Shown here piece by piece: positions 33,618 through 45,209 of a DNA stretch of 64,000 nt; the stretch's first letter is position 1, and each line of letters starts with the position of its first letter. The position numbers and the translations under genes were made by a program. Location of the stretch: NCBI RefSeq assembly GCF_933775445.1, contig NC_065876.1, forward strand, positions 24,056,001 through 24,120,000, in the 5' to 3' direction. Under the pieces are notes generated by a model that worked only from the letters and a program-made list of their open reading frames with translations, searched no databases and was not told where the DNA came from. The DNA is from Argentina anserina. Its lineage: Eukaryota > Streptophyta > Magnoliopsida > Rosales > Rosaceae.

Positions 33618-36009
33618 ATGGCCTCATTCTTGAGCTCAACCCAACCACTTCCACCGGCATTTAATCGAGGCCCGGCGGCTCCGGCCACCAAACCGGGAAC
33701 TTTACGAGCACAAACGACGCCCCAACCCGAACCCACTAGTGCAAATACCAAGACTAAACTCGCAGTAGTGACAGAGAGAAAAGCAGTTGAGCTCCAGAGG
33801 CTAAAAGAGAAGGAGGCCAAGGACAGAAAGGAGGAGACCAACAACAAGATAGCTTCAAGGAAAGCTATCTCTGTCGTTTTGCGTAGAGAAGCTACCAAGT
33901 CCCACATCGAGAAGAAGAAAGGCTCCAGGAGACTGCTCCCCAGGACTGTCCTCGAAGCCCTCCATGAGAGAATCACTGCTCTGCGCTGGGAGTCTGCTCT
34001 TAAGGTCACTCCTTTATGTTCTTATTCACTTTCAGAGAATTGGGTGTTTGGAATTTCTATCTGGGTTGTGCTTTTGTTTATGTTTTAGTTAGTTTGAGTT
34101 CTATCCACTTGGTCGAATCTGGCATGATTATTGAGTTGATGTTGGAATGGATGTGATAAGTGTAAATGCAATAGTATCAAAATCTTGGCTTATGAAACCC
34201 CTTGAAATCAGCTTGATGATAGTTCCACTAATAGTGTGGTTGAATTTCGTTAGATGAATTTGCATGATGAAACTGTATGTTAAGATTTAAGAAGATGATC
34301 TTGGGTTATGTTATTTATTCATCAAGGAGTTGTTTATTGAGGAATGTTATGTTTGGTTTTCAGGTTTTTCAACTACTACAAGAGCAGTTGTGGTACCGTC
34401 CCAATGCTGGTGTTTACAATAAACTGATTGTCATGTTAGGAAAATGTAAGCAGCCAGAAAAAGCCGAGGAGCTTTTTCATGCTATGATTGACGAAGGCTG
34501 TGAAGTCAGCCGTGAATCTTATACTGCTCTTATATCTGCCTATGGAAGGAGTGGTCTCTTCAACAAAGCATTTTCTCTCCTTGAGGAGATGAAGAATACT
34601 CCTGACTGCCAGCCTGATGTCCATACTTATTCTATCCTCATAAAATCTTGCCTGCAGGTTTTTGCATACGACAAAGTGCAGGCTTTGCTTTCAGATATGG
34701 AAATTCAGCACATTAGACCCAACACCATCACATACAATACCCTGATTGATGCTTATGGGAAATTTAAAAAGTATTGCCCTCATATCCTTCCTTTCCAAAA
34801 TTTCGAATGCTATTTTTACTTGCTGTGCATCACCTTTGTAAGAATCTATATCTGTGCTAGTGTGCTAAAAAATTTCCATTTTTCTCTTCATATATAGTTG
34901 TGCATTGTCTTTACGATTCCCAAACAGGTTTGAATAGGATTTTGGACAAAAGTTGAAGTGATCCTATGTGTAGTTTCACTAGTTTAAAAATTGAAATTGA
35001 TAAACATATGGAAGCTGGCTTCCACCTTTCCATTACTATTTCTCCTAGATGTCTTCCATCCTTATCATAATTATATTATTTATCAATGAAACACAATAAC
35101 AATGTTTCAGTTCTGTTCCACGAATTTTTTCTCTTATTTTATATTTTGGATTGTACTTGTATAAATATCCCTTATTTTCCTCCATCTAAAGAAATAAAGT
35201 CTCTTGCATTCTTTTCATTATGATAGATAAGTGTAATTCTGCTTTGAAGGGGTTTACTCATTCTTAATGTCTGTTTGTTTCCTTAAAGATTTGCAGAGAT
35301 GGAGTTGACACTTGTGGCAATGCTTAGCCAACAGGACTGTGAGCCTGATGTCTGGACCATGAATTCCGTAGTGAGAGCCTTTGGCAGCAGTGGGCAAATA
35401 GAAACAATGGAGAAATGTTTTGAGAGATTTCATAGTGCAGGAATCCAACCAAACATCATGACTTTCAACATTCTCCTCGATTCCTATGGGAAATCTGAGG
35501 ATTACAAGAAAATGAGTGCTGTAATGGAATACATGCAAAAATACCATTACTCATGGACAATTGTTACCTACAATGTGGTGATAGATGCATTTGGGAGAGC
35601 TGGGGATCTAACACAAATGGAGTATCTGTTTAGGCTAATGCAGTCAGAGCGGATCAAGCCAAGCTGTGTCACACTTTGCTCACTCGTGAGGGCCTATGGG
35701 ATAGCAGGTAAACCTGAAAAAATTAGTAGTGTTTTACGTTTTGTGGAAAATTCAGACGTGAAGCTGGATGCCGTGTTTTTCAATTGTCTTGTTGATGCTT
35801 ATGGGAGACTGGGATGCTTCACAGAAATGAAGGGGGTGCTTGATATAATGGAAGAAAAAGGATGTTCTCCTGATAAGATCACATATAGAACCATGATTAA
35901 AGCTTACTCATTCAACAAGATGACCGGTCATGTGAAGGAACTCCATGAACTCATGCAATCTGCCGGAAATCAGATGAGTTGGTCACAGAGACATAAACCT
36001 GACTTCTGA
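33618..36009 (+). CDS. P-class pentatricopeptide repeat protein, EMB2750/PPR2-like, plastid
   Basis: Three exons (33618-34004, 34364-34770, 35289-36009) join to 504 residues. The start MASFLSSTQ begins a Ser/Pro-rich probable plastid transit peptide. A charged coiled-coil-like segment follows (KAVELQRLKEKEAKDRKEE), then ASRKAISVVLRREATKSHIE and LLPRTVLEALHERITALRWE. About ten 35-residue PPR motifs follow, such as PNTITYNTLIDAYGK and PNIMTFNILLDSYGK. The end HKPDF and overall order resemble Arabidopsis At3g06430 (AtPPR2/EMB2750), which is reported to bind plastid 23S rRNA and be needed for embryo development. No DYW or E domain is present, so RNA binding or processing rather than editing is expected. 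The reading frame is intact throughout. Confidence 0.93.
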
Positions 36010-37383
36010 TGGGCGTCATATATATGCAACTGATACAAAGTCAGATGACTTGCTCACATAGACTAAACTGTTTTGATCAGCACTCTGCTGTTCGTGCATC
36101 CCACATATATTGTATGTTGTCATTGTTTGTAACTCGTAAGTGATTCCTGATCCTCTTACATGCATATGTGAATGAAAATGAAATGCAGTGTGGTGTAGTA
36201 GCATAGAAGGGTGAATATTATCATGTCATACGACCTGTAAAATGACAGACTTTAATTATGAACTGTAGATATAACTGACAGATACTACTCTCTTTTAGAA
36301 ACTCTTTCTGGTATCTTGTGCTGTATTGACTCCCACATATTTACTATTGAAGTCACTTATCTTTTGATTATGCAAGTTTTCTGGAAAGTTGCTGTTTTTA
36401 CTGAAAGGTACTCATTCCAAATATTGAAACGATCTGCAACAGGTAATGCGTGAGTTTCATACAGTAACAAAATGATTGTCCAATGTGATACAAGCTCATT
36501 TTGGTTTGATGCCCTCTATTTTTTTCAGTATTTTTCTCAAATGCTCCATTGTTGTGCATATGTTTTTCACCTTCTTCATTTCTAAATAGTTTTGTAGGGT
36601 GATTTCCGCTCTGTAAACGATTCCAAACCCAGTTCCTCAAACGTTTTGTCTGCCTGGAAGTTTTGCATGTAAGCATGACACTGGCAAAAATATAAATATA
36701 AATACAAATACACACAAGGGGGGCTAAGTCTTGGCTTTGGAGCCTAGGGTCTTTCCTCCTTCAATTTGTCGATGGTGTTGCTCAACTCAAACTCAATGGT
36801 GTTGTCATTCGAAAGAAAAACCTCAAAAAGGGCTCAGGTGTACGTCTTCCTCAAATGCAGTGTTACTGGATCAATATTGATCCCATCCGTTCTAGTCAGA
36901 TCTTTGTGAAATCTCAAGGGAAGACTGCCATCCTTATATATATATATATATTTTTTTGATCGAGTTAGGGTAACCTTAAGGTTTCAAGACTTATAACTTA
37001 ATCTCTGAACGCATGTGAAATGCTCCAATTATACATTACAAAATAGTGTCTAACCACTCTGTGAACTTTGTAAACAATGAAAGTCCAGTTGGGAGTCACC
37101 TACCTGACACCCGACCACTAAGCCACTACTGGTTTTTCTTATTGAAACCTTAAAAATGGTCATTATCATAAGTTCTCTTAAACATGTTACATTTTTTATA
37201 CCGAGTCTGACATTTTAGGGGATATATTCCTTTTGTTTTCCTTTTATTTTGTGCGTATAAACAACTCGAACACAAATGTGTCCAACTCCATAGTCAGAAC
37301 TGAAGTTACAAAGAACCAGGCCAAACAGAGGGCTGAGCGAAAGTGAATATCGGTTGTTTGCCGGGTTTTTTGGGTTCGCGGAA

Positions 37384-37386
<3 letters not shown>
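36010..37386. other. 3' flank of the PPR gene and intergenic DNA
   Basis: Probable 3' UTR, then AT-rich DNA. A segment around 36950-37140 (CCGACCACTAAGCCACTACT and surroundings) has the look of dispersed plant repeats but no ends can be placed. A TA repeat is at 36938-36950. No gene seen. Confidence 0.4.

Positions 37387-37433
<47 letters not shown>
37387..37433. repeat. (GA)n microsatellite, 47 bp
   Basis: Uninterrupted GA dinucleotides. Such tracts are common in plant 5' UTRs; this one lies upstream of the Copia insertion and of the PPR pseudogene beyond it. Confidence 0.97.
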
Positions 37434-37436
<3 letters not shown>

Positions 37437-37837
37437 TCTCCTGAAAGTAGAATAAAGAGTAAAGAGGAGAATCAGGGTTGTTTAGCATTTGCCTTTTACG
37501 GTGAGAGACTTTGAATTTCTGTATTATTATGCTTGGTTCAAATTCATGCTCTCTTTTGTTGTATTGATTGATGAATAGGCTTCATTGAGATTGTGGTACC
37601 TACTCAACTGAGTATTGGGTAATTTAGATGCTACCTATGGCTCTGGAACTTGGTTTTGTTTTAACTGGTTTAAAGTCCATAGCTGAGATTGGTTGGTCTA
37701 CAACCTGAGTTTCTAAATGTTCCCAAGTCCTTTAAGAATTTAGTTGTGTGTATAATCTTTGACTTTGCTACTGACATTTGGGATGTTTCAAAATGCAGTG
37801 GCATGTGGTCATTACAGGTTTCAAAGGCACGGGTAAG

Positions 37838-37839
<2 letters not shown>

Positions 37840-37871
<32 letters not shown>
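37840..37871. repeat. (CT)16 microsatellite
   Basis: Pure CT repeat located 65 bp before the Copia target duplication. Confidence 0.97.
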
Positions 37872-37877
<6 letters not shown>

Positions 37878-37935
37878 TAATAGTAAAGCTTGAACCTTGA
37901 TTAAACTTACAATGACATTCAATGTATATGTTTAC

Positions 37936-38471
37936 TGTTGGGATAAATCAGAGATTGTGCAACAAGATTAAAACAACAAATTCTGGAAATCAAATACAGT
38001 TGAACACAGCAGAAATATAAAGGCAATAGACACACCAAATTTAACGTGGAAACCCTCCAATGTGAAGGGAAAAAACCACGGGTCAAACTCCGAATAACTT
38101 CCACTATGAAAAATGGGATTACAGCCACCAATCTCTCTCTAGAACACTAGAGGATAAACTCTCAAGAGAAACACTCTTGGATGCACACTCACAAGAAGAA
38201 AGGATTTTGGTCTCTCTCTTTTTCAATGATAATACTCTCCTCTCTCTACAGCCAAGCATCTGTAGAAATAGATACAAAGATCTCTCAGACCCTTCTAGTC
38301 TTCTTGGGAAGATTACAGATACTCCAACACCGATTAATTGCAGCTGCACTCCTTTCTCTAGAAAAACTGAAACGTCCTTTTTCTTTTTCTTTTCTCCAAG
38401 GCAGAGACCATCTTGGGGTGTAACTCTCATTTAATTAAATGTCTAACATGAGGAGGGAATTAATTCCAACA
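37936..38471 (-). repeat. 3' LTR of the Copia element
   Basis: 536 bp, TGTTGG...CCAACA. It is the downstream LTR because the element runs on the minus strand. It differs from the partner LTR by four substitutions and one missing T. Confidence 0.97.
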
Positions 38472-38482
38472 ATCTCCCCCTT
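38472..38482 (-). promoter_or_regulatory. Polypurine tract of the Copia element
   Basis: AAGGGGGAGAT on the minus strand, directly next to the 3' LTR, the standard primer for plus-strand DNA synthesis. Confidence 0.85.
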
Positions 38483-38498
38483 AATTTCTGACTCATGC

Positions 38499-41400
38499 TT
38501 AAGAACGCAGACCTGCTAAGAATGTGCAGCTCTCATGCTTGCCTTTTGTAAGAGATTTTGTTAACATATCAGCCTTGTTCTTACTTGTATGAACTTTTTC
38601 AATCATCAGCAGCTTTGCTTCAAACTTCTCTCGGATCCAATGGTACCTCATATTTATATGTTTGGACTTCGAATGAAAGCTAGGATTCTTGCTGAGGTGA
38701 ATGGCACTTTGATTATCACAGTAGATAACAAACTTACTTTGGTGCAATCCAAGCTCTTGAAAATATCTTTTTAACCATAGCATTTCCTTGCAGCACTCAA
38801 CTATGGCAATATATTCTGATTCGGTGGTAGATAGAGCCACACACTTCTGCAATTTTGACTACCAAGAAACAGCTCCCCCTGCAAAAGTGAATAAATATCC
38901 AGATGTGGACCTCATTGTGTCTATTTCTCCAGCCAAATCCGCATCAGTAAAGCCTTGAAGAATAGGATTTTCATTCCCAAAATATAAACACAGCTTGGAT
39001 GTACCTCTTAGATACTTTAAAATCCATTTAACAGCACTCCAATGTTCTTTACCCAGATTTGCAAGGAATCGGCTAACCACACCTACTGCATAACCAATAT
39101 CAGGCCTAGTACAAACCATTGCATGCATTAGACATCCTACAGCGGAAGCATATGGAACTTTTTGCATCTCTTCCCTCTCTATTGCATTAGAGGGACTTTG
39201 TTCCTTGCTTAACTTGAAATGAGCAGCAAGAGGAACACTTACAGATCTTGCTTTGTCCATGTTAAATCTCTGAAGCACTTTCTCGATATAACTCTCTTGA
39301 GATAGCCAAAGCTTGCCATTCTCTCTGTCCCGAGTGATCTGCATGCCAAGAATTTTCATTGCTGGCCCTAAATCCTTCATATCAAAGGACTCATTCAATC
39401 TCTTCTTCAGCTCCTCAATTTTCCTTGAGTTTGGACCTACAACCAACATGTCATCAACATAAAGTAACAAAATGATAAAGTCATCAGCTGAAGATTTTCG
39501 TATAAACACACAATGATCAGAGATGGTCCTTTTGAATCCATTATCCATCATGAACGACTCGAATTTTTTATACCATTGGCGAGGTGCCTGTTTTAGCCCG
39601 TAGAGACTTTTTTTCAGCTTGCAGACCATATGTTCTTTGCCTTCAACTTCGAAGCCTTCTGGTTGTTCCATAAAAATGTCCTCTTCCAAGTCACCATGAA
39701 GAAAGGCTGTTTTGACGTCCAATTGTTCTATCTCCAAGTTCATACTTGCTGCTAATCCCAACACAACCCGAATGGAATTCATTTTCACCACTGGAGAAAA
39801 TATCTCATCAAAATCTACACCTTTCTTTTGAGCGAAACCTTTAACAACTAGCCTCGCTTTGTACCTTGGTTGTGAACTTTCAGATGTCTTTAACTTGAAA
39901 ATCCACTTGTTTTTAAGCACTCGCCTTTCTTTAGGCCTTTCCACTAGATCATATGTATGATTCTTTTGTAAAGAATCCATCTCCTCTTGCATAGCTTTCA
40001 ACCATTTGTCTTTGTCGACAACATTCTCAACATCTTGGAAGCACTCAGGTTCACCTTCATCTAACAGAAGAACATATTCATTGGCCGGGTACTTGGTAGA
40101 CGGTTTATGTGTTCTTGTGCTTCTTCTCACTTCAACAGCTTGTTCAACAATAGGTTGTTCAACCATAGGTGGCTGCTCCTCTTGGTTATTTTGATCTTCA
40201 ATATTCTGATCTTCATTAGGAATTTCTCCACTTTCTTGCTCAACTTCCTCACCTACATTTTCAACCACACGAGGAGTGATATGATCAAGATCAATGAGAT
40301 TATCAGTATACGTCTCCGTCTCTGCTCCCTCCATATTCTCACCATTCTCAAAGTCTTTAATTGTTTGATCTTCAAAGAACACTACATCTCGACTGCGAAC
40401 CACCTTTTTCTTAAGAGGATCCCACAATCGATAACCAAACTTTTCATCTGCATACCCCAAAAATACACATTGCTTGGTCTTGTCATCAAGCTTCGATCTC
40501 TCTTCCTTAGGGACATGCACAAAAGCTCTACAGCCAAATGTCCTCAAGTGATCACAAGAAACATTCTTTGAAGACCAAATATGTTCTGGAATATCACCAT
40601 TTAAAGGAGCAGAAGGTGACAAATTGATCAAGTAACATGCTGTTCTCATTGCTTCGCCCCAAAACCTTCTTGACAGCTTAGAGTGGGACAACATGCATCG
40701 AATTCTTTCCACAATGGTGCGGTTCATCCTTTCTGCAACGCCATTGTGTTGTGGAGTTCTTGGGACTGATTGCTCATGTCGAATGCCATGGCTTTTACAA
40801 TATTCATCGAATGGACCACAGTACTCACCGCCATTATCTGTACGAATGCACTTTAATTGCCTTCCAGTCTCCCTTTCTACCATTGCATGAAAATTTTTGA
40901 ACACCGGCAACACTTGGTCCTTTTTCTTCACAGCATATGCCCAAACTTTTCTAGAGTGATCATCTATGAAAGTAACAAAATAAGATGCACCACCTAAGGT
41001 TTTAACTTTCAAAGGACCACAAACATCAGAATAAACCAAATCCAAAATATTTTGTTTCCTATTGTGAGATTTATGAAAGGAAACTCTGTGTTGCTTGCCT
41101 ACTAAACAATGGGAACATTTGTTTAAATGAGTACCTTTGATTCCTGGAAGCAGCTCCTTCTTGGCAAGAATTTGCATACCTTTCTCACTCATATGACCGA
41201 GTCGTTTATGCCATAATTCTGTGGAATTTTCATTCTCTACATTATTCAGCTCCCCCTTGAATAATTGAGCTTGCATTTTGTAGAGTGTGTAAAATTTGAT
41301 GCCCCTTGCTATCACCATGGAGCCTTTGCTTAGTTTCCACTTTCCACAGCCGAAGAGATTCATAAAACCATCATCATCCAACTTCCCAACTGAGATTAAA

Positions 41401-42506
41401 TTCAAGCGGAGATCAGGTACATGTCTTACGTCCTTGAGAACAAGTTTGCAACCTACATTTGATTGCAAAACCGCATCACCAATTCCCATTATCTTTGAGA
41501 TGCCTCTATTTCCCATTCTCACATAACCAAGATCACCGGTTCTATAGTTTGTGAAGAACTCCTTATGGGGCGTAGCATGAAAGGAAGCTCCACTATCAAC
41601 AACCCATGTAACTCCGTCACTTGAGAGACTGAGACATGCTTTTTCACATTCAGACAGTAATTCTTCGCATTCTAGAGATTGAGATAATATTATGATATCA
41701 CCATCCGATGATAAGGCAGTTGTGGCTGCATCACCTTCCTTCTCTTCCTTTCTCTTTTCTCTTTTAAAATTTCTGCATTCTCTTCTGTAATGGCCCTTCT
41801 CATGACAATGGAAACATGTGACATCTTTCCTTGGCTTGGATTTGCTTCTTGATCTCCCATGAGCATGAGGATGATGGTGTGGCCTCCGACTCTTAGCTCT
41901 TCCCCTTCTTTCTACAATCACAGCTTCAGAATACGAAGAATCTGTAGATTTTCTTCTCACCTCTTCATTCAGCAAATTACTGGTCACTTGACTTAATGAA
42001 ACAACACCTTCAGGAGCAGAGTTGCTAACTGAAACCACCAATGTTTCCCAACTGTCTGGGAGTGAACTGAGAAGAAGAAGTGCCTGCAATTCATCATCAA
42101 GAACCATATTCATTGAGGATAGCTGATTGACAATGCTCTGCATCTCATTCAAGTGCTCATTGATTGAGGTGTCTTCCTTGAATTTCAGATTCACAAGTTT
42201 TCTGATCAGGAATGCTTTATTGGCTGCAGTCTTTCTTTCGTATAAGCTTTCAAGCTTCCTCCACAATGCAAGTGTTGTAGTCTCCTTCGAAACATGGTGA
42301 AAAACATTGTCATCGAGCCATTGCCGAATGACTCCGATGGTTTTCCTGTTTAGTTTTTTCCAATCCTCTTCATTCATAGTCTCTGGCCTATCACCTTCAA
42401 TTGGAGAAAACAGATCCTTGCAATAGAGTATGTCCTCCATCTTTGCTTTCCAAATCATATAATTTCTGCCATTCAAGCTTACCATCCTGCTTGTATTAAC
42501 ATCCAT
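38499..42506 (-). CDS. Copia Gag-Pol polyprotein, interrupted by one in-frame TAG
   Basis: The frame opens at 42506 (MDVNTSRMVSLNGRNYMIW) and runs 1215 codons to a TAG at 38859-38861, then stays open in the same frame to 38499. Order: Gag (1-200); zinc knuckle CFHCHEKGHYRREC near 231; protease DSGA near 304; pre-integrase HHCC and integrase with TDNGGEY and AERMNRT; reverse transcriptase with LDVKTAFLHGDL and LYVDDM; RNase H (DLAG, ALSTTESEYIA, KHINMRYHWIRE). The order PR-IN-RT-RH defines Ty1/Copia. The TAG follows AVSW, inside the RNase H domain where related elements usually have Gln, so it is probably a single C-to-T change. It would remove the C-terminal half of RNase H. Confidence 0.95.
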
Positions 42507-42525
42507 GATTGCCCGCCACCTAGTG

Positions 42526-42537
42526 GCTCTGATACCA
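42526..42537 (-). promoter_or_regulatory. Primer-binding site (initiator tRNA-Met)
   Basis: TGGTATCAGAGC on the minus strand, three bases inside the 5' LTR, complementary to the 3' end of plant initiator Met tRNA, as in most Copia elements. Confidence 0.93.
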
Positions 42538-42540
42538 CTT

Positions 42541-43077
42541 TGTTGGGATAAATCAGAGATTGTGCAACAAGATTAAAACAACAAATTCTGGAAATCAAAT
42601 ACAGTTGAACACAACAGAAATATAAAGGCAATAGACACACCAAATTTAACGTGGAAACCCTCCAATGTGAAGGGAAAAAACCACGGGTCAAACTCCGAAT
42701 AACTTCCACTATGAAAAATGGGATTACAGCCACCAATCTCTCTCTAGAACACTAGAGGATAAACTCTCAAGAGAAACACTCTTGGATGCACACTCACAAG
42801 AAGAAAAGATTTTGGTCTCTCTCTTTTTCAATGATAATACTCTCCTCTCTCTACAGCCAAGCATATGTAGAAATAGATACAAAGATCTCTCAGACCCTTC
42901 TAGTCTTCTTGGGAAGATTACAGATACTCCAACACTGATTAATTGCAGCTGCACTCCTTTTCTCTAGAAAAACTGAAACGTCCTTTTTCTTTTTCTTTTC
43001 TCCAAGGCAGAGACCATCTTGGGGTGTAACTCTCATTTAATTAAATGTCTAACATGAGGAGGGAATTAATTCCAACA
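42541..43077 (-). repeat. 5' LTR of the Copia element
   Basis: 537 bp. It contains the element's promoter region for minus-strand transcription. It ends 123 bp from the first codon of the adjacent PPR pseudogene, which is on the other strand. Confidence 0.97.
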
Positions 43078-43200
43078 TTTACTTGAAGTGCTTCTCTTCA
43101 CTGTCATCTATTGCCTCTCTCTCTAATGTAGAATCCCAATTGAGAGCTTTTTAGAAGGACCCCGATCCTAAAATTTCAGACGCCATTTCGATTTTTAATC

Positions 43201-45209
43201 ATGCCGTACAGTCTGATCTCCTATCCTTCGGGTTCAGCTGCAGCCGGCAACTTCCTGGTAGACACTCTCTCCAGGTCGAAAAATTATGAATTAGCATTCT
43301 CAGTTTATACTAAGATGGCCGAGGTTGGTATTTTCACAAGCTTTGTTTCATTGAGTTGTCTAGTTTCATATTCGTCAATATCCGTAAGCCTGAATTCGCA
43401 GTTGGGGTTTTCGGAATGGTTTTAAAGCGTGGATTTCACTTAAATAAGCTTGTTATGAATCTTGCATTAAAGGGTTTTTGTTCTGATGGTGAAGTTGACA
43501 AGGCGGTGGAGTTGCTTAGTGTAATGGGAAGACATTTTGTAACACCTGGTGTTCGTAGTTATAACATTCTTACAGATGGACTTTGCAAAGTGAAGAAGTT
43601 GAAAGAAGCAGTGGAATTGTTTGTTGATATGGAGATGTCAGATTCTGAACCGGATGTGGTAACATACAGCACATTGATTAATGGATTTTGTAAACAGGGT
43701 AGAATGGACGAGGCCATGGGTTTCTTGGAGGAGATGAGGCAAAAGGGTTTGGAAATGGATGTTTTCGTATATAGTGCCCTAATATGTGGTTTTTGTGCTA
43801 AAGGGAGTTTTGATAGAGGAAAACAACTATGGATGAGATGTTAAAGAAGGGTATTTCTCCTAATGTGTTTACATATAGTTGTTTGATTAATTTTCTTTCA
43901 AAGACAGGGAAGTGGAAAGAAGTCACTTTAATGGTAAGATGATATGACACAATGTGGAGTTTCCCCTGATACGGTTACTTACACAGGTATCCTTGATGGG
44001 CTTTTCAAAAATGGAATGGCTACAAAAGCCATGGGGATATTCAGTTGAATGCTAATGAAGGGTAAAGAGCCTAATAATGTAACATACAACGTTATGATTG
44101 ATGGACTATGCAAGGAGGGGTTGGTGGATGATGCTTTAAAGATCTTAGAAATGATGATAGGGAAGGGTGTAAAGCCTGATGTAATTACTTTCAAGTCATT
44201 ACTAATGGACTATTCTGTGATGGGAAGGTCGACAAGGCGATGGAACTTTCGTTAAGATAACAAATGATGAGAACTTTGTTGAGCCAGATGTTATCACATA
44301 TAATATGGTCATTTTGGGACTCTTCAAGGAAGGTAATTTTGATAAGGCTGTGGAGATTTATCATACAATGATTGAAAGTGGCATTTCTGGTAGCTTATGT
44401 ACTTTTAATACATTGATAGATAGATGCCTACATGAAGGATTAGTTGACAAGGCCATAGAGTTCTGGAGACATGCAGTGGACTTGGGGATTATTCCTGATT
44501 CAGTCACTTATGGTGTCATGATCAATGGATTTTGCAAAAACCAAATGATCAGGGTTGCAAAAGGCCTTTTTAGTAAAATGAGAGCTTCTGGGATTAGTCC
44601 TACTGTAAATGACTACAACGTTTTGATATCATCATTGTGCAAGGAGAGTAGCGTGAAGCAAGCTAGGATGTTGTTTCAAGAAATGATAGCTGCAAATAAT
44701 TTGCCTAGTGTTGTCTCATTTAATACCATAATTGACGGAATTCTAAAAGTTGGAGATGTTAAATCTGCTACAGAATTGCTAGAGGACATGTTCAAATTGG
44801 GTTTAACTCCCAACAAAATTACCTTCTCTACAAGTCTACATTAGTAAACCGGCTTTCAAAACTTGGGCTCTTGGATGAGGCTAGAACGTGTGTTGAGAAG
44901 ATGATTGCTTGTGGTGTTGAACCTGATCTCTTTGTATTTGATTCTTTATTAAAGGGCTACAGTTCAATGAGTAAAACTGAAGATATTGTTAATTTGCTTC
45001 ATCAGATGGCAGACAAGGGTGTTATTCTTGACAAAGAAATAACTTCTATCATCTTGGCGTGCCTCTGTCAAATCTCTGACGATGTTGATGTGATGGAGGT
45101 TCTCCCAACCTTTTCCAGGGAGACATCAAAAGGAATAAGCATTACCTGCAATGAGTTATTGATGAAAGTGAACAAGTCTTATCCGCAACTTAAGTCATGT
45201 GCTGCTTGA
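43201..45209 (+). pseudogene. P-class PPR gene (Rf-like/At4g28010-like), decayed
   Basis: Intronless PPR sequence equal to about 670 residues with at least 16 recognisable 35-residue motifs, such as PDVVTYSTLINGFCK, NNVTYNVMIDGLCKEG and PDSVTYGVMINGFCK. It begins MPYSLISYPSG and ends KSCAA. The frame is broken repeatedly: a shift near 43355-43370, another near 43830, a stop around 43938, an in-frame TGA at 44046-44048, a lost base near 44210, and a shift near 44830. Conserved repeats continue across each break, so this was a complete gene. Motif style fits Rf-type mitochondrial PPRs; I infer the family from repeat spacing only. The Copia element sits just upstream and may have separated it from its promoter. 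Confidence 0.93.

Larger units (their letters stand above)
37936..43077 (-). mobile_element. Nearly intact Ty1/Copia LTR retrotransposon (Tork/Tnt1-like)
   Basis: 5142-bp element on the minus strand with LTRs at 37936-38471 and 42541-43077, starting TGTTGGGATA and ending TTCCAACA. A perfect 5-bp duplication TTTAC flanks it (37931-37935 and 43078-43082). The two LTRs differ at four bases and one single-base indel (about 99% identical), so it inserted recently. A tRNA-iMet primer-binding site and a polypurine tract are in the right places. The single polyprotein frame has one internal stop. Gag and RT segments resemble Tnt1/Tto1, hence Tork is likely but unproven. Confidence 0.97.

Noticed and set aside
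33452..34009. 185-codon minus-strand frame
   Set aside because: Antisense of PPR exon 1; the plus strand has clear family homology.
38119..38434. Frames in the LTR, on both strands
   Set aside because: Duplicated in the other LTR; non-coding terminal repeat sequence.
40107..40571. 154-codon plus-strand frame
   Set aside because: Antisense of the Copia polyprotein.
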